From assembly GCA_012184525.1 (NCBI GenBank), contig WOFQ01000001.1, positions 2,170,001-2,234,000 of the forward strand: DNA of 64,000 nt. The letters run 5' to 3'. This DNA is from Xenoacremonium recifei. Its lineage: Eukaryota; Ascomycota; Sordariomycetes; Hypocreales; Nectriaceae. Position numbers and translations under genes: made by a program. The notes beneath the pieces were generated by a model. That model saw nothing but the letters and a program-made list of their open reading frames with translations. It was not told the DNA's origin and did not search any database. Of this stretch, positions 12,868 to 25,100 are shown one piece after another (position 1 is the first letter of the stretch; each line of letters starts with the position of its first letter).

Positions 12868-15800
12868 TTACACCCAGGAGGGGTTGCCGCCGTTCTCGGG
12901 CGCAGTGCCGTTGACGCCGTTAGGAGAAGGTGTGCTGTTCATGGCAGGGGCGCCGCCATTCACACCGTTGGCACCGTTCATGCCGTTGACGCCGTTCATG
13001 CCGTTCATGCCGTTCATGCCGTTCATGCCATTGGCGCCGTTCATACCATTGACACCGTTCATGCCGTTGACGGCGTTGGCGTTGATGGTGTTGTTGGCAC
13101 CAGTGATCCCGTTGGCAGTAGGATGCGTTGGGGAGGCAAAGGTCGCGGGAGGCCGCGGAACGTACTGGTGCTGAACGGCTCCTCCAACGGTTCCTCCAGG
13201 AGGAGGGGGAACCGTGAGCGTAGCACTGCTAGGGTAGGTCATGTTCTGGCGCCCGCCTGGCCCGACACCGTCAGCGAATTGGTTCCTTTGGTTACGGGGT
13301 TTTCTTCTGGACATGCCTCGAGGAGCAGGGCGCAGTGGGATCTGGCCTTGGGTGTTGTCCGCCGGAGTCACCTGACCACTAGACGCGGAACCACCACGAG
13401 TATCGTACAGTGAGATCTTAGCCTGAATACGACGTCCGTAGGGGGTGGTGCGGATGGACGGGATGATGGGGCGGATCATCTCGATGAGAGCCTGCTTCTG
13501 GGTCGGGCCGGCAAACTCAAGAGCCGTCTGCACAACGTAATTGGCGTAGCTGTCCTTGAGATTGCACTCCATCTCATCAGGATCCAGCATCTCAACAATG
13601 ATCTTCTCCACAGCCGCGGGGGTAGAGCAGCGGAGGCACTTCTCGATCACGTTGGAGCTGAACTTGTGGCGCGACAGCTGATTGACGCACTTCTCGAACA
13701 TGGAGCAGACTGGCTCCGTGAACGTAGGCTCGTTGAGGTCAATGATGTACTGAACAACGTAGTTTCCGAAGGGATCCTGGACCAGGACGCGGGCGCAATC
13801 AGTAATCTTCTGCACCAGCACCAGCTTCTGTTCACCCTCGGCATGGTCGATGCAGCGCTGCAGAACACAGCATCCATGGCGGTGAGTGCCGACGGCGATG
13901 CAGTTTCCGCCAACAGCGTCAAAGATGAACTGCGAGTCGGTCGAGCTGAGCTTGTTAAGGCACTTCTGGATGACGTGGTTGCCGTTCAAATCTTGGATGA
14001 GCTCGACCACACGTCCGCGCAGCGCCTCAATGATGATACGAGTCTGCTGGGGAGTGTTCACATACTCAATCATCTTCTGCAGAGCTCGGGTTCCGTGCTG
14101 GTTGAGCGAGATACGGACCATATCCTGGGAGGCGTTCTGGATAAGGACGGTCCGCTGTTCGTCATTGCAAAACTCGAGGAGCTTTTGGCACAAATAATTA
14201 CCAAATGGGTCCGTCATGAGCTCTATGACGTGTTCGTTGGTCTCGAGAAAGATGACCTGGATCTGGTCTTCCTTGCGCTCTTCCAGCTTCTTCTGAAGAT
14301 ATCGGCAGCCGTGCTGGTCCAGGCAGAGGTCCTTGATTTGTCCGACGAAGGCTTCGAGAGGGGTGTTCTGATATCGAGCCATGGCTATGACCGTTAGTTC
14401 AGAGCCGTTCCAGAAGGGTCCAGGGGCATCGTCGGAGGGATGCGTACCTTCGTTGTCCATCTGTCGTCGGTGCTGGATGACGCGAGCCTGGCTATCACCA
14501 CCGCGCTGCTGGTTGCCCTGGTTATAGGGCATGGAGCCGAATCCCGCGTAGTTCTGAGCAGGGTACATGTTTCCCCCGCCCATACCACCCATGTTCATCT
14601 GCTGAAGGTTCTGAGCCAGCGCATTGACATTGTATGGTCCAGAGGGGTGCGAATTCTGGCCAGGCGCATACCCGTTGGGCTGGTAGTAGCCAGGATAGCC
14701 ATTCATGGAGGGGGTGTTGGCCTGACCCGGGGTCATGGAGGGCATCTGCGGTGCAACGGATGTGGTGGTAGGGCCAAATGGAGCAGCGCTTGCTTGGAGG
14801 GCAGACTGGATTGACGGGTAGGTAGAGGCTTGCTCCCGGGTGGCGTTGGCGTTGTCGTTGGACATCTCACGGGTGTGACCGCGCGGAACAGCTCCAGCAG
14901 GGATGCGGCCAAGGCTGGCATTGTGGTTGTGGAAATGCTGCTGAGCATGGTTGTTCGCGTTGGGACTGGCCAAGGCAGAGCTTGTAGTGCTCTTGACGGT
15001 CGGGATATCGTTGGCAGAGTACGAGCTCTGCAGCTTAGGCGGAGTCGTCATGCCTTGAGTTCCGGGGGGCGTCATGATGCCGCTGTTGCCCTCGTGCGGG
15101 GAGCTCTCAGAAAGATACTTGAAGTCAACGGAGTGGCGAAGGCCAGCAGGTCGATTGGTGATACCAATGTGATCGGCAGCTTGGTTGGAGGTTCCGGTGA
15201 GCGACGAGAGGCTCTGCTGTGGTCGATGACGGTTAACAACACGGCTCCAACCTCGCGAAGACGACTCGGGATTGGGAGACGGAGACAAGGCAAGATCTAA
15301 AGCAGCCGAAGAGGCGGAAAGCTGGGGGAAAGCAGAGCAGGTCAGAATCAAAACATCAACTCGCAGAAGGTCAGGGGGCCAGACGGAAAAGAGAAAATGT
15401 TGAAAGCGGGTGGGATCAACAAGTTGCTGTCCACCATCCAACGCCGATGACAAGGGTAGGCGAGAGCTTGGAGGCAGACGACGACGTGTTGTGGTGAAGA
15501 GGAAGAAAAAAGGAAGAGCTCGAAGGCAAGCGAAGGGACTCGGGCCAAGATAAACAAAAGGCGACAGAGGTGACGAGGAAGTGAAAGGCTGGTGGAGGAG
15601 GCCAGGCAATGTGAAGAAACAGAAGTGAGAGACAATGTGGGGCAGCGATCGAACTGCTTCGGCTGCTGCCAGGTGCAAAAGCAAACATTCAAAACTTCAG
15701 GAACCAACCCCAAAATAAACAGCTTGCAAGACGACATCCAAAGCAGCCTAGAACAATTCCAAAATTAACTTACCATTTGATCGTCGCGTCTGACGAGAGT

Positions 15801-15965
15801 AGGAAAGGTCGAGTCAACGCCGTTGAGCTGGGCCATCGTGTTCGGCTCCTCGTCGCCAAAGAGGAACCGGGTGGTGCCCGTCTGGTCGAAATTGACGTCG
15901 TACGGCCCGTTCCTAGACCTAGTGACAGGCATCGAGTACCGATTGAATCTAGAACCAGAGCTCAT
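12868..15965 (-). CDS. PUF protein, short form from an internal start
   Basis: Alternative product of the same gene: exons 15774-15965, 14448-15321 and 12868-14384, about 860 residues. It starts at the ATG of MSSGSRFNRYSM, in a good ACCATGA context, 17 nt before the point where the long-form acceptor cuts. It lacks the N-terminal coiled coil but keeps all eight PUF repeats. Support comes from a minus-strand TATATAAA at 16198-16205 and a pyrimidine-rich, leader-like stretch between that box and the ATG. The long and short forms share all codons from Phe-Asn-Arg-Tyr onward. This is inference from sequence layout; no transcript evidence is available here. Confidence 0.55.
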
Positions 15966-18503
15966 GGTCAGTCTTGAGTGAAAACTCGACTTGTATATAG
16001 TCTGAAGATGTGGGCAAGAGACGAAAGTCGGGAAGAGGGTGGTCAGGATCTTGAAAGAGCCAGAGTTCTGGGTCAATCAATCCCGAATGAGAGAAGGCTT
16101 TTGTGCTTTTGGGCTAGCAGGAAGCTTGAAGAAGCGGGTGAGAAGTAAAGATGTGTGAGGTGTGTGATGAAGAAGCTGAAGGGGGCTCGAAACACGGTTT
16201 ATATACGACCTCTGCAGCTTGATAGGGAAGGAACCCTTGAGGCAATGCCTCAATGTGAGCTGAATCACAGAGCCACACAAAGTGCACAATCTTAGGTTTG
16301 GAGAGCTTTCTCCAAATCGTGTCTCAAAGTGATAACAGATCCGGGATCGGGGGGGATTCTTCGATGAAACTTCAACTGCACTTGAGGTCGAATTGCACTT
16401 GCTGCATGTTGAAATAAACTGAGTTGTACCAGTTTATAAAGCATAAGATAGCAATTTGGGTCATCTAGAAGGTTGCGGTTCCAGGTTCAATAGTCCTGAT
16501 GCCAATTTTGGTTTAGGGCAACGGGCACGCCAAAGAGGGCCGCATTCAGGCATACAACAAAATCATCAAAACAGGAACCGGCAACTTACGCGTTAGACGA
16601 CCTATGGCTGGTGGGATCCTGGCGGACAGCATCCTCCTTCTCGTCGTCACTGTTTCTTCGGGTGGCGGGGGTAGATCGCGAGGGCATCTGCATCCGGTTC
16701 TGGTCCTCGACTCCATAAAAGCTTTGTGCGAGCCCAGACGGGGGCGAGGCAAGCTGAGAGCCCGAGCGAGCAGAGCGGTTGAAAAATCCCGGAGGAGAGG
16801 TCACGCTGGACATCGAGTAGCGGTTCGGTCGGGAGAAAAGGCCAGGAAATCCGTTGGGGTTGTCGCGATATTCGGGCGGAGTTGTGGGCTCGGACTGGTG
16901 ACCTATCCGACCCAAATCTTCCTCCATCTCGGCGAGTTCCATGGCTTCCCGTCGCTGCTGGCGGTCGAGTTTGGCCATTTCGAGCTCGAAGAGTCGTCGC
17001 TGTTCGCGTATGCGCTCATATTCCTGCTTCTTCTTCTCTATCTAGCCCAGGTGTCAGCTCGGTGTCCGAAGATGGGAGAATTTGTAATTGCGCAAGGTAG
17101 GCGAGAGGTCGTGCCAGCAACATAATAAAGCATGTGTTAAAAGGGCCTGGAGCAAATACATACCAATTGAACTTTCTGATACGCTTGCTGCTGTCAAAAT
17201 GTTAACAAAATGTTGTGCGCTTTGATGGGCCACAAGGGTAGCAATGGGGTATAGCAGAGGCGCGAAAGCGCAGCCCCTCCGTTGCGCAGGGATGGACGGC
17301 TTCGGGGATCACTCACGTATTCTTGCGACATGGCTTCGGGCGCTCGCGAAGGAGAAGCAAAGGACGGCAACGTCCCTGTGCGAGACGAGTCTGTGGTAAA
17401 GCGTCGGGGCAGGTTGGCGCGCGGATCGTGCGAGGGGAGCGATGGCAGTTGGGAGTTCGGGAGGCGAGAGCCATTGCGAGGTGAGACAAGGGAATTCATC
17501 GGCGTCTCGTTCATCGTAGCCTGCGGGGGCAGGAAAGGGTTGTTCATGTCGTCGTCCATGGGGTGGCTATACATTGATGGTACACGCCGAATTGGCGATG
17601 GAGGAATCGGACGGTCTAAGGCACTGCAGACATGGGAGAAACAAGAAGCATTAGCGAGGGCTTGGGAGCAAAAGCGAGCGAGAAGCGGGAACAAGCAAAA
17701 GCGCCGACGAGAGACGATGGATGGGATGGCACGTTGTTGAGAGGCGGGGTGGGCGCGGCCAGTGTGGGTAAGGAAGACGGGCCTAATAGGACTCCCTCCT
17801 CGCCCCAAGAGGCCGTGATCATAGGCTGGGTTCGGCCCTGGACCAGCGAGTGGCGCCTGTGCTCTAAGGGCAGGTTAGGCCGGTTTGGTCAGGTAGGGGG
17901 GGGGATCGGTCCATAGCCCAGGGGCCCAGGGGGGGAGTGTCTGGCGCTGTCAGGGCGAGGAGAGTCGTCGGCGCTGTCTGGTTGGCGCGAGGCCCTAGCC
18001 AGCGTGCGTGGGTGTGCGTTGTCCCGAGATGGATGTCTGTGTGTTGAGTATATGTCGATCCGTACTCCGTACCGTATCGAGGGCCAGGTGCTTTGGAATC
18101 CCGAGCCGTTGATGACGGATTCGAAGTAGGCCAGGTAGCCAGTCCGTATCTGGAGGTACCAGAGAGAACAGAGTGTGAAGAAATACAAGCAAGACAGAGC
18201 ATATCGATGTTGCAAGACTTACTCAAGAAGGGATTTAGACAGTACTCTCGTTGGCGACAGACACAGCTGTTCTGCGTCGCTCTCGCTCTCCGCCGCCGAC
18301 GGATCTTCCGTTTGAACAAAGTTGGATGAGTTGGAAGGATTGGGATCGAGAGGTGATGCTTTTGGCTGAAGGAAAGAAGGCTCTGGCTGGGCCTGGGACT
18401 GGGACCGTGGGGGAGGCGCGGACGGCGTTTGCAGTGGGCGAACAGGGGCTGTGACAGGGGCAGGGAGCTCGGCGGTAGGGGTTGGTGAGCCTGTGGCGGC
18501 CAT
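12868..18503 (-). CDS. PUF-family RNA-binding protein (Puf4/Mpt5-like), long form
   Basis: Seven exons on the minus strand: 18223-18503, 17317-17623, 17164-17190, 16590-17041, 15774-15948, 14448-15321 and 12868-14384. They total 3633 nt, 1210 residues, and every junction keeps phase. PUF proteins bind UGUA-containing 3' UTRs and repress or localise mRNAs. Eight repeats (about residues 706-1050) show base-reading residues in CRxxQ, NYxxQ, TRxxQ, NHxxQ, CCxxQ, NYxxQ, SNxxE and NYxxQ order, for example DLNGNHVIQKCL and ATHRHGCCVLQRC. This matches Puf4/Mpt5 rather than Puf3. Repeat 7 is the usual SNxxE repeat that reads the G of UGU. Upstream lie disordered Ser/Pro-rich segments and a charged coiled coil (about 198-250, QEYERIREQRRLFELEMAKL). 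The C-terminus has Asn-Gly-Met-type repeats. A 27-nt microexon precedes the coiled-coil exon. The introns of 599, 641 and 452 nt are unusually long, and the 641-nt one appears to hold a second promoter. Confidence 0.88.
12956..13073 (-). repeat. Coding 9-bp minisatellite (Asn-Gly-Xaa repeats) in the PUF gene
   Basis: About 13 consecutive 9-bp units of the AACGGCATG type encode Asn-Gly-Met, -Val or -Ala triplets near the C-terminus of the PUF protein. Several units are identical at the DNA level, which would favour slippage and length differences between strains. Confidence 0.8.
16198..16205 (-). promoter_or_regulatory. TATA box of the internal PUF promoter
   Basis: The minus strand reads TATATAAA, about 235 bp upstream of the short-form start codon at 15965. 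It lies inside the 641-nt intron of the long form. The sequence between box and ATG is rich in C and T, as in fungal 5' leaders. Confidence 0.45.
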
Positions 18504-21500
18504 AGTGTACAAGCACCCAGCGGCGGCGTGCTTCTTTACAAGTATACAACAAAGATCGTGTTTGCCGGTAATCTGATGTTGCGTTCTGTCTCGAATTTCT
18601 CTTTTACACGATGCCGGCAAAAGATGGTCCGGATTATGCTGTTCTTGCGCCAGGCCAGTTGGCTGGCAGCACACCTTATAAACATGGGCATAGGAGATGC
18701 ATTATAAGAAAGTAATAAAGAAGGTTATCCGGACAATGCTCCGAACAAGCTCATTGGGCTACAGTAAAAATATATTTTCTATCCAACTACCTTATATCCT
18801 ACCCTTACGTCCAGTTGCTTCATGCCAGGTACCTGTATCTTGCTCATCGTGGAGGTCTTCTAGGGCGGAAGGGGCTGACAACTACGTTTCCCACAGCCTT
18901 CCCGTTCTGACAAAGTTTAAGACTCCTGGCCACCAAAGGTTCTTCCCGCGGGGTGGCAACAGCATTGGAAATTTACTTCTACACTCCTCTCTACCATTTC
19001 ACAAACTACGCAGGAAATAATTTGACGCCATCTATCCACACCTTTGCAAGATCCAGAAGCCTTCGACGACCAAGCGAGACTGATCTAGGCCGTCCAGCGT
19101 CAATTGTTCGCTCCCCTGTCCTTCAAAGGGACCCTTATTAGTTGGACCGAGACCGATTCGATTTAGCACCACCAAATACGCGCCGGAGCCACGCCTCTCT
19201 TGGATCTTGTCACATAGAGGTAGTTGGATATCAACGGACTCCTTTGATTGATCATCCTTCCATGTCCAAAATCAAACAGACATGCATGCCATATCTTGCG
19301 AGTTGGCATTATTGGTGGCGCTTTGCTTTGCCTTCTGGTGGGTATTCCATCTAGGGAAGTACCAGACACTGACACCTCAGCAAAAGACCCTAGCTCCCTT
19401 TGCGTCCGCTCTTCCATGCCTCTGCTGCACGTCACCCAAATCGAACCGGCCTGCAGAGCTAGCCCCCAGATTCCAACGCACTAGGAGACGAGCCCAAGGA
19501 GACAGAGCACGGGAGATGGTCAGTTCAATGACGGCCGTGCCCTACCATGCCCCTGCTTACTTTGCAAAAGCAATCCAGTGTTCTAATGCACCTGCAGCAC
19601 GTCAAGAAGTTTATCGAGTAGCAGTCTAAGTTTCCATTGGGAGTATCTTTCCGAATGTCTATTTCTCCATCTGAGGGAGTCAAAGTGGCTTCGACAAGCG
19701 AGCCTAGTTGGAGCCGCGCATTGCACCTCACAACCAAATCTCCTCACCGCTCTGAGCGCCGGCTGTCACTATTCGAATGACTCTTAAGCCGACACGCGGG
19801 AAAACGAAGTGGCTTGCTTTGGGGCAGGCTTCAGCGGGTGATGACGTCGAGCTCAGCAACAGCAAAAGCCATCATCCCTGGCCGCCAAGCTCCTCAAAGA
19901 GCAGAGGCAGGGTTCGTGGCCCAGAATAGACAACGAGGTTTTGGGAGCATCCAGCACACGTCCCGACTCCTAGCGCTGTTGGGGGCGCCTGCATCCACCC
20001 CTGTGAGTTTCAGGCTCGAAATCGTCGTCCAGGCCCAGTCTTGTCCTCCAAGCAGTCAAGCCATGCAGACACTCCTGACTGGCGCATATACTTCACGCGA
20101 GGTTGCTCCATATCAAAACCCACGATGCCCAATGCCGCCGCCCAAGTTCTTGCACGACGGTGGAGTCAGCTTTGGAGGACTACGAAAAGCTTTCTCTCTC
20201 CTGAAACAGAACTAAGTAAAAGGCCGCACATGGGGTTGTTGAAGTCTCGCCAGGTGCTTCGAGCTTTGAGGCACTGAGTCTCTCCCCCTCTCCTCGGCCG
20301 TCCGTCCCCTCCCTCCACCGTCCGAGCTCATCCCCAGCCACTTCCACACCGACTTTTACAGAGCCCGCTCGCAGTGGATCGCTCTACTCAAGTTTGCCCG
20401 CGTCGCCAGGTCGGTGCTGTGGGGTTCAGAGGCTAAAGTAGTCGAGACTTCTGCGCCTGTGTCCGCACTCTGCAACAACGCTCTGGCAAGTGTGTCGTGC
20501 CGCTCCACCAAACTTCAGGGTCCGATCCAGCGACGCTAGAAGAGAAGAAGCTGGTCGATGACGGTCCGGTCGGTACCCAAGAACTAGTGGGCGGTGGTTG
20601 GTTCGTTGGGCCTCTTTCTGCCAGACCGGGCGGGCGCTTCTCCAACAGCCAGCGGGCATATAGCGAGTCCACCACCAGTTCTCGGAGAGAATGCATCGTT
20701 GAGATCCCCGTCGGCCCGGCAGAACCAGACCGCATGTTGATCTGTTGCTCGTTGGCGTCGATCGGGCCTTGCCACGGTTGGCGATGCGCGGATGCTTGTC
20801 AACCCCTTCAACGGCACGGCTCACCGTTGCCTACCGATGCTGCGCGCATGTGAGGGCAAGACATGGCCAACAACCCAACCCAACCCATGCAGGTTCGGCA
20901 GATGCGGGGGTCGGTATGGAGATGGATGGCCGGCGCAGATTGGTCATCCCGCGTGCAGCTTGCAAGGGCCGTGGGAACGCTGGGCAGGCCTGATTGCCAG
21001 CGATGCCGGAGGATTTCTCTCCCTGTGCGGGCAAAGAGACTCGTACGGACAGGGCCCCGTTTCACACAGATATCGGTCCATACTCCAGAAGGGTTGGCAG
21101 CGATGGCTTCAATACTCCGTATAAGTCAGCTCCTTCCAGGCTCGTCCGATCTCTTCGGCCCAGCCTCCTTTCCAACCCGCATCATGTGCTTCTCAAAGCA
21201 TCGGGGTTCACAGCATGCGGTGAGAACGGGAATCGCCACAACCGTCATGTGCGATCTGCCAGCTCAACCCGCAGCAAATAAATGACTGGTCCTGCATTCA
21301 GCTGCGGAGAACGTCGTGGTGTGACGACACTCATGTAACCTGGCGACGGTCTGCTGCAGAGGCCGTTCAAGGGATTGGTCGAGCCATTGAGCCCGTCCAC
21401 AGCCGCATGCTGCACGCCAGGACCCTTCGCTGCACAGGAGAGGATCAGCTCTGGGGGCTCAGGCAGTGGGGCAACTGGACGTGCAGTGCAAATGCTTTTT

Positions 21501-22140
21501 CAAAGCTGCTTTGCTGACCGTAGTGACAGAGGTTCCGGGTCGCTTCTGGGGATGAAGCCCTAGCTTCAAGCCCTATGAATAATATACTCCAAGTGGAGTG
21601 TCAAAAAGGAAATCTGGACGGGGCCAACAGGCAGACAAGCTCCGAGGCGCTTGCAGGTCCTCAGATTAAGCCTGATGAGGGAGCTTGATGGTCAATCTTG
21701 ACTCATGAGGTTGAAGATGTAAGTACAATGCAAAGTAGCTTTCCGGATCACAAGGTCATGAAGCCCTGGCTATGAAGTGTCAACATGTTCACTGTTTCAG
21801 TGAGGTCAGTGACTGGGAAGATTTTTCCAACTGCGGACAAAACTGCGTTAATCAAACCGATCATAACAGTCATCATAATTAATTTCCAATCCTAACAAGA
21901 GAATCCGTACCTCGTAGATATATCGTGATGCCGAACCGAGTTACACGTGACGCCTTATCTTATCGGTTCCGTCGTCCCCCACCATGGCGCTGCGGCGCAT
22001 CGCTCGAGTCTCCGGCTCCACCTTTAACCGCGGGGCAGAACTTTTTGCGAAGCTATCGCAAGCTCATCCCATAAAAAGTGATTCAGTCAGCGCTCGTCCA
22101 ATTCCACGCTGTAGATGTCTCTGTTGCGGTGACCTCCAAG
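18504..22140. other. 3.6-kb stretch between divergent PUF and RPC2 genes
   Basis: No frame is protein-like. The minus-strand frames at 20426-20824 and neighbours overlap each other in several frames and are Arg/Ser/Pro-rich, typical of GC-rich noncoding sequence. No tRNA or 5S rRNA pattern was found by eye. Near the RPC2 start there is a small inverted repeat, TTGCGA (22045-22050) and TCGCAA (22056-22061). This is long for this otherwise compact window and could hide a noncoding RNA or a decayed element. Confidence 0.4.
22115..22132 (+). promoter_or_regulatory. Short upstream ORF before RPC2
   Basis: ATG-TCT-CTG-TTG-CGG-TGA, five codons, ends 8 nt before the RPC2 start codon at 22141 and is out of frame with it. 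If it lies inside the transcript, it could dampen translation initiation. Confidence 0.35.
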
Positions 22141-25100
22141 ATGGTGCTGGCAGATGACGGGTTTGAGGCCCTCCTCGAGCCATTCTACAATGGCAAGAAG
22201 TTGACCGATCCCATCTCAACAAAGGAAGACAAGTTCCAACTCCTTCCCGCGTTCCTGAAGGTGAAAGGTAAGCAAACATGCGCGTCGCTCTTCCATACGT
22301 GACGATGCTAACATACATAGGTCTCGTCAAACAGTGCGTATATCTTTAATGTCTTCACCGGAGCACAGACAAGGAATTCTAACAGCAACACAGGCACATT
22401 GACTCATACAACTTCTTCGTGGAACAAGAGATCAAGGACATCGTACGCGCCAACCGAACCATCCGCAGCGATGTCGACAGCAATTTCTGGCTCGAGTAAG
22501 CATCCTTGGCAAGTCTCATATGTATACATCCCTAACCATGGCTCTCAGGTTCACCGACATCCGAGTCGATCGTCCGCGCCGAGTTGATTGGAAAGATGCG
22601 AAGTCGCAAACCGAAGTAACTCCCATGGAGTGTCGCCTTCGAGACATGACATACGCCGCGCCCATCCTAGTGGATATTCAATACATTCGAGACAAACAAA
22701 GGGTGGTCCGGAAGGGGGTGCCTCTTGGAAGGCTGCCGGTCATGCTCAAAAGCTCCAAGTGTCGGCTCAGCGGCGCCACGAACTCGGAGATGGAGGCCAT
22801 GAACGAATGCCCTCTCGACCCCGGCGGCTACTTCATCATCGGTGGCACGGAGAAGGTCATTCTTATCCAGGAGCAGCTCAGCAAGAACCGAGTCATTGTC
22901 GAAGCCGACGAAAAGAACAACGTCATCTCTGCGTCGGTCACCAGTTCAACCCACGAGCGAAAATCCAAGACGTATGTCACCATGAAGAAGGACAGGATCG
23001 TCATGACACACAATATCCTGGTAGAGGGTATTCCTATTGTCATAATCTTGAAGGCTCTCGGTGGTCTCTCGGATTATGAGATTATGCAGCTGGTGGCAGG
23101 TTCGGATGGCAGATACCAGGACGACTTCCTCATAAACTTCGATGAAGCCACGAAAGCTGGAGTCCATACGCAGCACCAAGCCCTGGAGTACATTGGTTCT
23201 CGAGTCAGGATGGGGTCCAAGAGAGGTCAATTCGGCCCTCAGCTTCGTCGAAATCACATCGAGGATGGCCTCGATGCCCTCGCAAACGTTGTCATTGCTC
23301 ATGTCCCCATTGAAGGCCTCGATTTTTATCCCAAGGCCATATATGTCGCCATGATGACTCGGAGGGTTCTCATGGCCGCACAAAACCACAAGCTGGTGGA
23401 TGACCGAGATTTCGTGGGTAACAAGAGACTGGAGCTTGCTGGTCAGCTGCTTTCTCTCCTATTTGAGGATCTTTTCAAGACCTTCCAGAACCAAGTCAAG
23501 ATATCAATCGACAAGTTCTTGAAAAAGAACAATCGAGCGGTCCCTCTTGATGCCGTTCACATGATTGTCAACCATGCCAATACTATTGGGATGGGGATCA
23601 ATCGGGCCATCCAGACTGGAAATTGGAATGTGAAACGATTCAACATGAACCGAGCTGGTATTACGCATGTTTTGAGTCGCCTCAGTTATATTGCTGCCCT
23701 GGGAATGATGACCCGAATCAGCAGTCAGTTCGAAAAGACCCGAAAGGTCTCGGGTCCACGAGCACTTCAACCTTCTCAATGGGGTATGCTGTGTCCTTCC
23801 GATACCCCCGAAGGTGAAGCTTGTGGTCTTGTAAAGAACTTGGCGTTAATGACGCACATCACTACAAACGTTGATGAGGAGCCTGTCAAGAGATGGATTT
23901 TTACACTTGATGCAGGTGTTGAACCCATCAGGAACTTTTCAGGGGCTGAGATGCATCGAGAGGGGAGCTACATCATTCATGTCAATGGTACTCCCTTTGC
24001 CTTGACTCGGTATCCAAAACGATTCACGAACAGGTTCAGAGTCATGCGGCGGAAGGGCTGGATCTCTCCATTCGTTGGAATTCACATCAACACACACTTC
24101 AACGCCATTCATATCGCCACAGACGAAGGCCGCATTTGCCGTCCCTACATCATTGTCAAGAATGGTCAACAAAAGCTCAAGCCGGAGCACTTGAGACTTC
24201 TTCAAATGGGCAAAGTGACGTTCGATGACTTCTTGAAGAACGGGGTTGTGGAGTATCTTGATGTCAACGAAGAGAACGACGCCCTCATCACCATCTACGA
24301 GCATCAGGTGACTAAGAGCACCACCCATCTCGAAATCGAACCGTTCACAATTCTGGGCGCGGTTGCCGGGTTGATTCCTTTCCCGCACCACAACCAATCT
24401 CCTCGAAACACTTATCAATGTGCTATGGGTAAACAAGCCATTGGAGCCATCGCATACAACCAGTTTAATCGAATCGACACCCTTCTTTACACCCTCGTCT
24501 ATCCTCAACGACCAATGGTCATGTCGAAGACCATTCAACTTATTGGCTACGACAAGCTGCCTGCCGGCCAAAATGCAACCGTCGTTGTCATGTCATATTC
24601 AGGCTACGATATTGAAGATGCGTTGGTTCTCAACAAAGCTTCAATCGACAGGGGCTTCGGAAGATGTCAAGTCTTCAGAAAGTACACAACAGAGTTGCAA
24701 AAGTACCCTAACGGGCGACGAGAGCGTATCGGAGACCCCCAGAACGAAGAGGGCGATGTCAAGCGAAGAATCGCGAAGCACGAAGCTCTGGACGATGACG
24801 GTCTCGCTATTGTTGGGTATAAGATCCACTCAGGCGAGGCCATGGTCAAGAAAGAAACTCCAGTAGACATGACCTCAACAGGTATCGGTCTGGATCGAGG
24901 CCCGAGCGAGTTCCGTGACTCGTCAATCTCGTACCGCATTGCAGACCCAGCGTACATTGACAAGGTCATGGTATCGCATACAGAGAAAGACACTACAGTC
25001 ATCAAAGTTCAGACTCGACAGACTCGTCGACCAGAACTGGGAGACAAGTTCTCGTCTCGTCACGGACAGAAGGGTGTCGTGGGCATTATCGTCGACCAAG

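Noticed and set aside
13666..14397. 243-codon frame antisense to the PUF repeats
   Set aside because: Shadow of the strongly supported PUF exon on the opposite strand.
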